Assembly (NCBI GenBank): GCA_017303935.1
Contig: JAFLBD010000002.1
Location: 496,001-560,000, forward strand
Direction of reading: 5' to 3'
Source of the DNA: Armatimonadota bacterium
Lineage (GTDB): Bacteria; Armatimonadota; Fimbriimonadia; Fimbriimonadales; Fimbriimonadaceae
Length of the DNA: 64,000 nt
In this document: positions 57,663 to 64,000 of the stretch, in pieces
Layout: the number at the start of each line of letters is the position of its first letter
Position numbering within the stretch: the stretch's first letter is position 1
The notes under the pieces: generated by a model
What the model saw: only the letters and a program-made list of their open reading frames with translations
Databases searched by the model: none
What the model was told of the DNA's origin: nothing
Position numbers and translations under genes: made by a program

Positions 57663-58630
57663 TTCTTCTTCCGGAACACCGCAAGAATGACCACACACAC
57701 CAGAACCATTCCAGCAAGGGCCAGCGGATAGCCGTAGATCGCGTCGAGTTCGGGCATGTGCTTGAAATTCATTCCGTAGATCCCGGCGATCAGACTGCAA
57801 GCCATCATCAACGTCGAAATCACAGTCAGAACCCGAACAATTTCGTTCAGCCGAGTGTTGACCAGGTTCAACTGGACATCCATGATGGTCGAAAGGATGT
57901 CTCGCCCCAGATCGATGTTTTCGACAAGTCGCAGACAGTGGTTGTAGAGGTCGTTGAAATATGGACCGTCTTCTGGGCGGACTACTGGTGCCGCGTACCG
58001 GCTAATCGAATTGAGGTTGTCTCGTAGGGGGGCAATCCGCTTGCGCAACACAAGGAGCTCACGCTTGATTTCAAGAGCTTTTCCGGACTGTTGCAGGTTG
58101 CCAGAGAAGATTGAATCCTCAAGCGCTTCGATTTTGTCGTGGTAGAAATCGACGACGGGAAAGAATCCATCCAAGGTGCCGTCCACGACACTCGCGACGA
58201 TTTCTCCGGCATGATCGCCAAAATCTTCAGGATCAGCCAGAAAATCTGATTGGAGCGCGTGGAGAAGAGGTGATTTCTTTACTGAGAGCGTGACCAAAGA
58301 CTTCGCATCAAAGAAGAACGCGATATTTTGATAGACGGCGCGATCATTTTCCAACCGAACGGATTCTGCAATGAATGCGATCTTGCCGTTTTGCTGTTCA
58401 AGCCCAGACCGTGAATGCTCGCTTAGCGCGTCCTCCAGAGTCAACTCGCAAAGGTGAAACTGCTTCGAGAGTTTGTGATGATCTCTTTGCAGTTCGACCC
58501 CATCAAGGTGCAACCAAGCAAAGTCGAATCCATTGCCAGCTAGAAACTCCTCTTCAGAAATTTCTCGGCAACTTCCACCAGTTAGCGCGACGCAACGACT
58601 GTGGTGTTTGGGAAGATGATTCAATTCCAT
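57653..58630 (-). CDS. corA: CorA-family Mg2+/Co2+ transporter
   Basis: This 325-residue protein has the CorA plan: a large N-terminal cytoplasmic alpha/beta domain, a long coiled helix (about 210-270), and two C-terminal membrane helices with the selectivity motif Y-G-M-N (about 290) followed by F-K-H-M-P-E-L. The C-terminus ends K-K-K-W-I. It forms a pentameric magnesium channel. The last 10 bp overlap the DCC gene. It reads away from the tRNA-Ile gene and may use its own promoter. Confidence 0.96.
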   Translation of the reverse strand: MELNHLPKHHSRCVALTGGSCREISEEEFLAGNGFDFAWLHLDGVELQRDHHKLSKQFHLCELTLEDALSEHSRSGLEQQNGKIAFIAESVRLENDRAVYQNIAFFFDAKSLVTLSVKKSPLLHALQSDFLADPEDFGDHAGEIVASVVDGTLDGFFPVVDFYHDKIEALEDSIFSGNLQQSGKALEIKRELLVLRKRIAPLRDNLNSISRYAAPVVRPEDGPYFNDLYNHCLRLVENIDLGRDILSTIMDVQLNLVNTRLNEIVRVLTVISTLMMACSLIAGIYGMNFKHMPELDAIYGYPLALAGMVLVCVVILAVFRKKKWI

Positions 58631-58668
58631 GCTGGCAGTTCTATAGAATACCGACGATAGCCAGATAC

Positions 58669-58705
58669 AAAAACGCCGAATTCTTTGCTTTCAAAGAATC
58701 CGGCG
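58669..58705 (-). terminator. Intrinsic terminator downstream of tRNA-Ile
   Basis: On the minus strand a 14-bp stem with one mismatch (CGCCGGATTCTTTG against CAAAGAATTCGGCG) is followed by TTTTTG. It lies directly after the tRNA gene and before corA. Confidence 0.85.
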
Positions 58706-58721
58706 CATGTCTAGAATTGCT

Positions 58722-58798
<77 letters not shown>

Positions 58799-58966
58799 GC
58801 CACCAGGCAATATTGATACCACATCGCGAACACTCACGTCCAGTCCATTCGTCCAATTGTTGCGTACCTCTTGCGGAATCGCTAGGGATATACTGCGGTA
58901 AGAACGCGAAACCGTGCTTTTGTATACGGGCACGTGTAAAGTAACGATAGAAGGATAACCCTCAAC

Positions 58967-60484
58967 ATGACGTCGAGAACGAAATTGGTTTTGGTAGCCG
59001 CGGTGTCGGCATTCTCTGCCCTTAGCTGGGCTCAGGTGAGCGGACCTGCTCCATTGAGTTGGAAGTGGCAACAATCCACAAGCGTTGTGCCAGGGCCGAT
59101 CAAGGTCGATGGCGACACCGTGTATTCAGCGGTAGGACGCCGAGTCTATGCTTTAGACCGATTGACCGGAAACCAGAAATGGCGTTTTCCGATGGGTGAG
59201 GGCCTCCAAGCAAATCTCATCACAGGAGTAGTCGTCAATCAGGGCGTCGCGGTGTTTGCGGCAGACAACCGAATGCTGTACGGCGTGGACGCGAACACCG
59301 GCGAGAAAAAGTGGGAAAAGGTTCTGGAGACCAATGTTTATGGTCGTCCTGTGGTGTCTGGCAAATTTGTGCTGATCGCTGAAGGAACCAGTTCTGTTTT
59401 GGCCATCAATCCGATCAACGGCGAACCCGCATGGGCCGAACCGGTAAAGCTGACCTATCCGATGCTTTCGCCAGTGGTTGCATCCGAAAACGATTTCTTT
59501 GCTATCTCAGACAACAGTGAACTGACCTGCTACACCTCGCTCACAGGCAAGCAGCGATGGAAAGTCCGATTGGCCCAACTCCGATTTGGGGTCGAGCCGG
59601 TTGTCAGCGAAGACACCATCTATCTCTTCAGCGGCGAATACGTGCTCGGACTTGCGACCCAGAACGGTGCGCGCCGCATGCAAGCCAATGCTGGTGCAAA
59701 TCTGCTGTTCTCGCCAGCGATCTACAAGGATATCGTGACCGTCGTCACCGATGATGCGCGGTTGCTGTCTTTCAATCGTTCTGGCCGCGCGATCGCGGCT
59801 CCATTGCCGCTCGGTTCGCAAGCGATGAACGCGCCAGTCTACGTTGGCGGCCGCGTGATTGTGAACACGGTGAATGGCAACATGAACATGATCGATCCGT
59901 TCACTGCTCAGTTCGTCTGGAATTACACTCTCAAGCCGACGGTAAAGCCGAAGGCCAACGATAAAGGCGTGACTCCGCCGAACTTGATGGTGGCAAGCAC
60001 ACCGGTTGTGGCTAGCGGATCGACGCTGATTTTGGCTGGACAAGATGGCCAGTTGCTGGCGTTCGACCCGAATACCGGCGTTGACTTGACCGGTCCAGAA
60101 GCCAAGATGACCTTCCCGCCAAACGGTGCGGAAATGTACGGTCAATCAAACGTCGCTCAGGATCAAATCCAGCCATTCTTCCTATTCGATGTTTCGGACG
60201 AAGCTTGCGGATTGAAGGGTGATACGGTCAAGGTCGAGATCGACGGCCGGCAAATGGTCCACCAAATGACGAAGGACGGACAATATGCGGTGGTGATCGA
60301 CGGTCGCCAAAATCGAGGATTCTCGGATGGCAACAAGAAAATCATCGTGACTTCGACCGACTGGCTCGGCAATGTCTCGAAGCATGAGTTCTTTGTGACG
60401 ATCGACAATGCGATTCCGCCGTTTAAGCGCGCCGCTTCTGGTGGCTCGAATTCGGGCGGTTTCGGCGGCGGAAGGGATAACTGA
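58967..60484 (+). CDS. Exported PQQ-type beta-propeller repeat protein
   Basis: A signal peptide ends about A-L-S-W-A-Q (residue 23). The mature chain consists of beta-propeller blades of the PQQ/quinoprotein kind: V-Y-A-L-D-R-L-T-G-N-Q-K-W-R-F, L-Y-G-V-D-A-N-T-G-E-K-K-W-E, L-L-A-F-D-P-N-T-G. The PQQ-binding and metal residues of the alcohol dehydrogenases are not evident, so it is more likely a BamB-like scaffold or sensor. The tail is Gly/Ser rich (G-G-S-N-S-G-G-F-G-G-G). AGAAGGA precedes the ATG. A hairpin terminator lies inside the next gene. 505 residues. Confidence 0.88.
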   Translation: MTSRTKLVLVAAVSAFSALSWAQVSGPAPLSWKWQQSTSVVPGPIKVDGDTVYSAVGRRVYALDRLTGNQKWRFPMGEGLQANLITGVVVNQGVAVFAADNRMLYGVDANTGEKKWEKVLETNVYGRPVVSGKFVLIAEGTSSVLAINPINGEPAWAEPVKLTYPMLSPVVASENDFFAISDNSELTCYTSLTGKQRWKVRLAQLRFGVEPVVSEDTIYLFSGEYVLGLATQNGARRMQANAGANLLFSPAIYKDIVTVVTDDARLLSFNRSGRAIAAPLPLGSQAMNAPVYVGGRVIVNTVNGNMNMIDPFTAQFVWNYTLKPTVKPKANDKGVTPPNLMVASTPVVASGSTLILAGQDGQLLAFDPNTGVDLTGPEAKMTFPPNGAEMYGQSNVAQDQIQPFFLFDVSDEACGLKGDTVKVEIDGRQMVHQMTKDGQYAVVIDGRQNRGFSDGNKKIIVTSTDWLGNVSKHEFFVTIDNAIPPFKRAASGGSNSGGFGGGRDN

Positions 60485-61533
60485 GGTCTTTTCCTCCGAG
60501 TTTTTGGAATCGAGTCTTGGCAGGGACATTAAGCCCTGCCAAGTTTTCTCATATTTTTGAAGAGATTCAGCAGACAAAAATTGATCCGATTCAGGTTCTG
60601 AAGAACCATCGATTGCTGACTGAATCGGAGCGCAAGCGGATAACCGGCGCAGATGATCTCGCACTTGAAAAGGCAATCAATGCGGGCGCAAAGGTCATCG
60701 AACAAAAGGACTATCCCGAGTCGTTGCAGGTCGTCGACCACACCCCTCCAGCACTTTTTTATCGTGGATCACTGGACTGCCTGAATGCCCCTTGCGTGGC
60801 AATCGTTGGCACGCGAAGAGCGACCACTTACGGTTTGGCGGTCGCCCAAAAGTTCTCAGAGCGGCTCGCAAAGGTAGGCCTGACCATCATTTCGGGCGGT
60901 GCATCGGGCATTGATACCGCGGCACATCGAGGCGCGCTGGATGTCGGCGGCAAGACAGCGGCGGTGATGGGCACGGGAATTGATAAGGTTTTTCCGGCGA
61001 CAAATCATCGCCTGTTCGATGAAATCGCCCAGAAGAACGGAGTTTTGGTTAGCCAGTTTGCCTGTGGGGCAACCACCGAACCAGCCTTCTTTATCCAGCG
61101 AAACGAGTTGATTGCTGCGCTCGCAGACGCGGTGTTGGTCATCGAAGCTCCAGAGAAATCCGGTGCGCTGCGTACCGCCGGAGTCGCAGCGAATCTGAAT
61201 CGGCCGGTTTTTGTCGTGCCAGGCAGCATTTCGCTCGAAAACTATCGGGGATCTCATGCCTTGATTCGGGATGGTGCAACGTTGGTCGACCACCCCGATC
61301 AGGTTTTCGAAGCGTTTGAGATTGTGCCCGACGCAGAAGAAGACCCAGAGACTGCAGAACTTTCCGATGTTCAGCGGCAGATACTCGAAGTGGTTAGCGA
61401 TCAACCCATGGCTGCCGAGAAAATTATCGCGATGACCGGGTTGGAGACCTCAGAAGTGCTGGGCGAATTGACGATGATGGAAATCGACGGATGGCTGATC
61501 CGGGATGGAATCGGGTATTCCAGAAAGCCATGA
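60481..61533 (+). CDS. dprA: DNA-processing protein DprA, probable CTG start
   Basis: DprA loads RecA on incoming single-stranded DNA during transformation. The extended Rossmann domain carries V-A-I-V-G-T-R-R-A-T-T-Y-G, S-G-G-A-S-G-I-D-T-A-A-H, G-T-G-I-D-K-V-F-P and I-E-A-P-E-K-S-G-A. The C-terminal ~60 residues form the DML1-like winged helix. The first conventional start in the frame (TTG at 60517) begins in the middle of the N-terminal SAM-like domain; translating upstream gives F-W-N-R-V-L-A-G-T-L-S-P-A-K-F, which continues it. A CTG at 60481 overlaps the previous TGA stop as CTGA and has GGAAGGG 4 nt upstream. Confidence 0.88.
   Translation: MRSFPPSFWNRVLAGTLSPAKFSHIFEEIQQTKIDPIQVLKNHRLLTESERKRITGADDLALEKAINAGAKVIEQKDYPESLQVVDHTPPALFYRGSLDCLNAPCVAIVGTRRATTYGLAVAQKFSERLAKVGLTIISGGASGIDTAAHRGALDVGGKTAAVMGTGIDKVFPATNHRLFDEIAQKNGVLVSQFACGATTEPAFFIQRNELIAALADAVLVIEAPEKSGALRTAGVAANLNRPVFVVPGSISLENYRGSHALIRDGATLVDHPDQVFEAFEIVPDAEEDPETAELSDVQRQILEVVSDQPMAAEKIIAMTGLETSEVLGELTMMEIDGWLIRDGIGYSRKP
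60516..60549 (+). terminator. Terminator-like hairpin inside the dprA 5' region
   Basis: CTTGGCAGGG pairs with CCCTGCCAAG in a perfect 10-bp stem with an 8-nt loop, followed by TTTTCT. It lies 32 bp after the beta-propeller gene's stop and within the first codons of dprA, and so probably ends most transcripts of the upstream gene. Confidence 0.75.
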
Positions 61534-62564
61534 GCGCAATTTTCTCGATGCTTGGACCTCAAGGTTGGGGGAGCTACCAACGAGAATCGGAACGTTGGGA
61601 GCGTGTCGATGCGTCCACGACTGACACCTTCATTCCGGGGTTTGTCGACATTCACATCCATGGCGCATTTGGCATCGACTTCATGTCGGCATCAAAGGAG
61701 GAGATGGTGCAATTGGCTGATCAGTTGCACGGACTTGGATACTCCGCGTTCTATCCGACGACGGTCACAGCGACAGCAAATGATGTTCGGGCTGCGCTTT
61801 CTAACTTGCCAGAACATCCGATGATTCCTGGATTCCATTTGGAAGGACCGTTTATCAGCCCGGAATATCCAGGAGCGCAGCCGCCAGAATGCATCCTCGA
61901 CTATGACGGGCACGAAGATGAATGGGACGATATTCTTTCCGATCCGCGGTTGAAAGTGATCACGTTAGCTCCAGAAAGACCAGGTGCCGATCGGTTGATT
62001 TCTAAGCTCGTGAGTCAAGGTGTGCGAGTGAGCTATGGGCACACGAACGCGACCTTTGCTGAGTGCCAGTCCGGATTCAAAATCGGTGCTAGGCACACGA
62101 CCCATACCTACAATGCGATGCGGCCATTACACCACCGTGAAGCAGGGACGGTCGGCTATGCGCTTGCCAATCCGGAAGTGCGAACTGAGCTCATCTACGA
62201 TCGAATCCATGTTTGCAGAGAAGCCGCTGAGGTTCTGATTCAGGCGAAGGGGCCGGAGTCTGTGATCGCGATCAGCGACAGCACACTAGCTTCTGGATTG
62301 CCTTCCGGAAGCGAGGTGATGATGTGGGGACATGCTTGCGTGATGGGGGACAAGCAAATTCGTTTGAAGTCGAACGGAGCACTTGCCGGAAGCGCCATTA
62401 CACTCAAGGATGCCTTCCAAAATCTTGCTGACGATTTCGGAATAGAATTCGCGGTGCGGGCAACCTGCTATAATCCGAGATTGGCGCTGGGTCTTCCAAC
62501 GGAGGAAAATCAAGGGCTTATTCTAAATAGCCAATGGGAGATCATTGACCGAATCGCTTTCTAG
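61530..62564 (+). CDS. nagA: N-acetylglucosamine-6-phosphate deacetylase
   Basis: This amidohydrolase removes the acetyl group from GlcNAc-6-phosphate in amino-sugar recycling or use. From the ATG at 61530, overlapping the dprA stop (ATGA), it has 344 residues. Visible are the H-x-H motif F-V-D-I-H-I-H-G, the metal-bridging Glu in H-L-E-G-P-F, S-Y-G-H-T-N-A-T, T-H-T-Y-N-A-M and the catalytic Asp in A-I-S-D-S-T. The N-terminal beta-sandwich is shorter than in typical 380-residue enzymes, with only ~40 residues before the metal motif. No nagB or transporter is next to it; the substrate may come from cell-wall turnover. Confidence 0.93.
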   Translation: MSAIFSMLGPQGWGSYQRESERWERVDASTTDTFIPGFVDIHIHGAFGIDFMSASKEEMVQLADQLHGLGYSAFYPTTVTATANDVRAALSNLPEHPMIPGFHLEGPFISPEYPGAQPPECILDYDGHEDEWDDILSDPRLKVITLAPERPGADRLISKLVSQGVRVSYGHTNATFAECQSGFKIGARHTTHTYNAMRPLHHREAGTVGYALANPEVRTELIYDRIHVCREAAEVLIQAKGPESVIAISDSTLASGLPSGSEVMMWGHACVMGDKQIRLKSNGALAGSAITLKDAFQNLADDFGIEFAVRATCYNPRLALGLPTEENQGLILNSQWEIIDRIAF

Positions 62565-62593
62565 CGTAATCGGGCAGAACTGAATCCGAGAAT

Positions 62594-64000
62594 ATGGGCG
62601 GGTTTTCAAAATTTAAACGATTCGTTTTCGGGCGACCCATCGCCACCAAGCACGCGCACAACGAGCGACTCTCAAAGCGAATTGCCCTTCCGGTGTTTGC
62701 GAGCGACGCGCTTTCTTCCTGTGCTTATGCCACCGAAGAAATCATGCGCGTGTTCATGATCATCGGTGCGTCGGCTGGGTTTGGACCGGCATTCCTCCAC
62801 AAGACATTCGAGATTTCGATCTGGATTTGTGTGCTCATCGCGATTGTTGCGCTGAGCTATCGGCAGACGATCTACGCGTATCCAGGCGGCGGAGGCTCGT
62901 ACACAGTTGCCAAGGAGAATCTGGGTAGCTTCCCGGGCGAAGTCGCTGGTGCCTCACTTCTGATCGACTACATCTTGACGGTGTCGGTATCGGTGTCCGC
63001 TGGTGTTCTTGCGATCGTTTCGATCAATCCAGCGCTATCGCCGTACATCGTCCACATGGGCATCTTTGCGGTTGCAGTGATCACGATTGCGAACCTGCGA
63101 GGAGCGAAGGAATCTGGCGCAATTTTCTCGATTCCAACTTACAGTTTTATCCTGTTGCTCGGAGTTGTCATCGTCTACGGCATCTTCTTCAAGCAACCGG
63201 CGCCGATTCCTCAAGAGGTAATCGAGGCACGTTCAAAAGTGCCGCCAGACTATCAGATGCTTTCATTCGCATATATCTTTATGGTGGCGCGAGCCTTCAG
63301 TAGCGGATGTACTGCGTTGACCGGTATCGAGGCGATCTCCAACGGTACTCAGGCGTTTAAGGAACCTGTAAGCAAGAACGCCTCAACCACGCTTTGGTGG
63401 ATGGCGGCAATCCTGGCATTCCTTTTTATCGGTAGCAGCTTTCTCGCAGAGAAGTTCCACATCGTCCCAATCGAAGATGTCACTGACCCGCGCTTTAAGA
63501 CGGTTATCGCGTCGATTGTTGCGAACGTGTTCCCAACAAATACGCCGTTTGGGATGTTCTATTACAACGCGATGCTGGTGATGACGGCGGGTATTTTGAT
63601 CCTCGCCGCGAACACCGCTTTCGCTGACTTTCCACGGCTTGCCAGCTTGATTTCTCGGGATGGCTACCTGCCTCGCCAGCTCAGTAGCCAAGGCGACCGA
63701 CTGGTATTCCAAAACGGAATCATCATCCTCGCTTTGGTTGCTGGATTCCTGATTTTCATCTTTGGCGGCGATACGCACAAGCTGATCCCACTCTATGCCA
63801 TCGGCGTCTTCATGAGCTTCACGTTGAGCCAATTCGGAATGGCGATCCATGCCAAGAAGCACAAGCAGAAGTTCACGAATGTTCTCTTGAGTGCGACTGG
63901 CGGAACGATCACGCTCGTGATCACCGGCATTATCACTGCGACGAAGTGGCACGATGGAGCGTGGCTGGTACCAATCGCGATCGGCATCGTCCTGTTCATG
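62594..64000 (+). CDS. KimA-like APC-superfamily K+ importer (cut by window edge)
   Basis: The frame opens at the ATG at 62594 and runs off the window end (469 codons visible). It closely follows the KimA/YdaO plan: the A-L-S-S-C-A-Y-A-T-E-E-I-M-R segment near residue 41, Y-R-Q-T-I-Y-A-Y-P-G-G-G-G-S-Y (about 88-102), the A-F-S-S-G-C-T-A-L-T-G-I-E-A-I-S-N motif (about 235-251) and the L-A-A-N-T-A-F-A-D-F-P segment near residue 338. About ten membrane helices are visible and the cytoplasmic C-terminal domain would lie outside the window. B. subtilis KimA imports potassium with protons and is controlled by cyclic di-AMP. The gap to nagA is 29 bp, too short for a riboswitch. Confidence 0.9.
   Translation, partial: MGGFSKFKRFVFGRPIATKHAHNERLSKRIALPVFASDALSSCAYATEEIMRVFMIIGASAGFGPAFLHKTFEISIWICVLIAIVALSYRQTIYAYPGGGGSYTVAKENLGSFPGEVAGASLLIDYILTVSVSVSAGVLAIVSINPALSPYIVHMGIFAVAVITIANLRGAKESGAIFSIPTYSFILLLGVVIVYGIFFKQPAPIPQEVIEARSKVPPDYQMLSFAYIFMVARAFSSGCTALTGIEAISNGTQAFKEPVSKNASTTLWWMAAILAFLFIGSSFLAEKFHIVPIEDVTDPRFKTVIASIVANVFPTNTPFGMFYYNAMLVMTAGILILAANTAFADFPRLASLISRDGYLPRQLSSQGDRLVFQNGIIILALVAGFLIFIFGGDTHKLIPLYAIGVFMSFTLSQFGMAIHAKKHKQKFTNVLLSATGGTITLVITGIITATKWHDGAWLVPIAIGIVLFM

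Noticed and set aside
60517-60519. TTG as the start of dprA
   Set aside because: It lies inside a terminator hairpin and cuts the N-terminal domain; the frame continues sensibly upstream to CTG 60481.

Overview
The window looks like an ordinary chromosomal segment of a Gram-negative-type (diderm) bacterium, most likely Armatimonadota, perhaps class Fimbriimonadia. This placement is inferred from gene content, not from a marker-gene tree. The supporting content is a Dop / UBact / proteasome-beta locus, a type IV pilin-like DUF1559 protein, a PEP-CTERM protein, csaB with a DUF5693 partner, outer-membrane barrels and an LptC-like protein, and the two-subunit type of glycyl-tRNA synthetase. Genes are packed tightly, many start/stop codons overlap (ATGA, TGATG, and apparently CTGA), and no stretch longer than about 300 bases lacks a gene. 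I saw no insertion sequence, prophage, CRISPR array or obvious island.

Layout. 1-2984 (+): tail of a sugar-transferase gene, a Trm112-like zinc protein, aroQ, an M24 peptidase and a degenerate P-loop ATPase. 2970-8745 (-): an eight-gene unit led by pdxS, then CBS-DUF1385, secG, a metallophosphoesterase, cutC, a small unknown, an asparaginase-family Ntn hydrolase and a free-standing SelB C-terminal domain. 8841-15465: a small Fe-S protein (+) facing a cysteine desulfurase/CPBP protease pair (-), then malate dehydrogenase, a pilin-like protein, an acetyltransferase and an exported hydrolase. 15425-29954 (+): a 14.5-kb envelope operon: exported repeat protein, rhomboid protease, DUF5693, csaB, a large barrel, two lipoproteins, an exported pseudo-peptidase and an LptC-like protein.

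29875-46566 is a mosaic of short units: a winged-helix regulator, YceI, a Crp-family regulator, a subtilase, a FecR/CHASE2-cyclase pair, an M20 hydrolase, YidB, an SbtA-type transporter, an exported unknown, an acyl-CoA dehydrogenase relative, glyS, a small barrel and the fatty-acid/phospholipid cluster yceD-plsX-fabH. 46765-50472 (+) holds a lipoprotein followed by dop, the ubiquitin-like tag UBact and the proteasome beta subunit. 50476-57280 contains a nitrilase-family enzyme, a PEP-CTERM protein, a helix-hairpin-helix protein, an hslU without hslV, and a membrane pair (HTTM plus partner) with two trailing genes. 57216-64000 contains a DCC thiol oxidoreductase, corA, tRNA-Ile(GAT), a PQQ-type beta-propeller, dprA, nagA and the first part of a KimA-like potassium importer.

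Most notable are: (i) the compact dop-UBact-prcB locus, lacking prcA, a ligase and an ATPase nearby, with an orphan hslU 2.5 kb away; (ii) two genes, plsX and dprA, whose conserved N-termini are only complete if translation begins at a CTG that overlaps the previous stop as CTGA; (iii) terminator-like hairpins placed inside the first codons of dop and dprA, just downstream of exported-protein genes; (iv) several isolated genes with a -10-like hexamer 6-9 nt before the start codon and no Shine-Dalgarno, suggesting leaderless transcripts; (v) an exported protein with twelve D-x-x-G-[ND]-D-x-Y repeats; and (vi) a SelB C-terminal domain without its GTPase.
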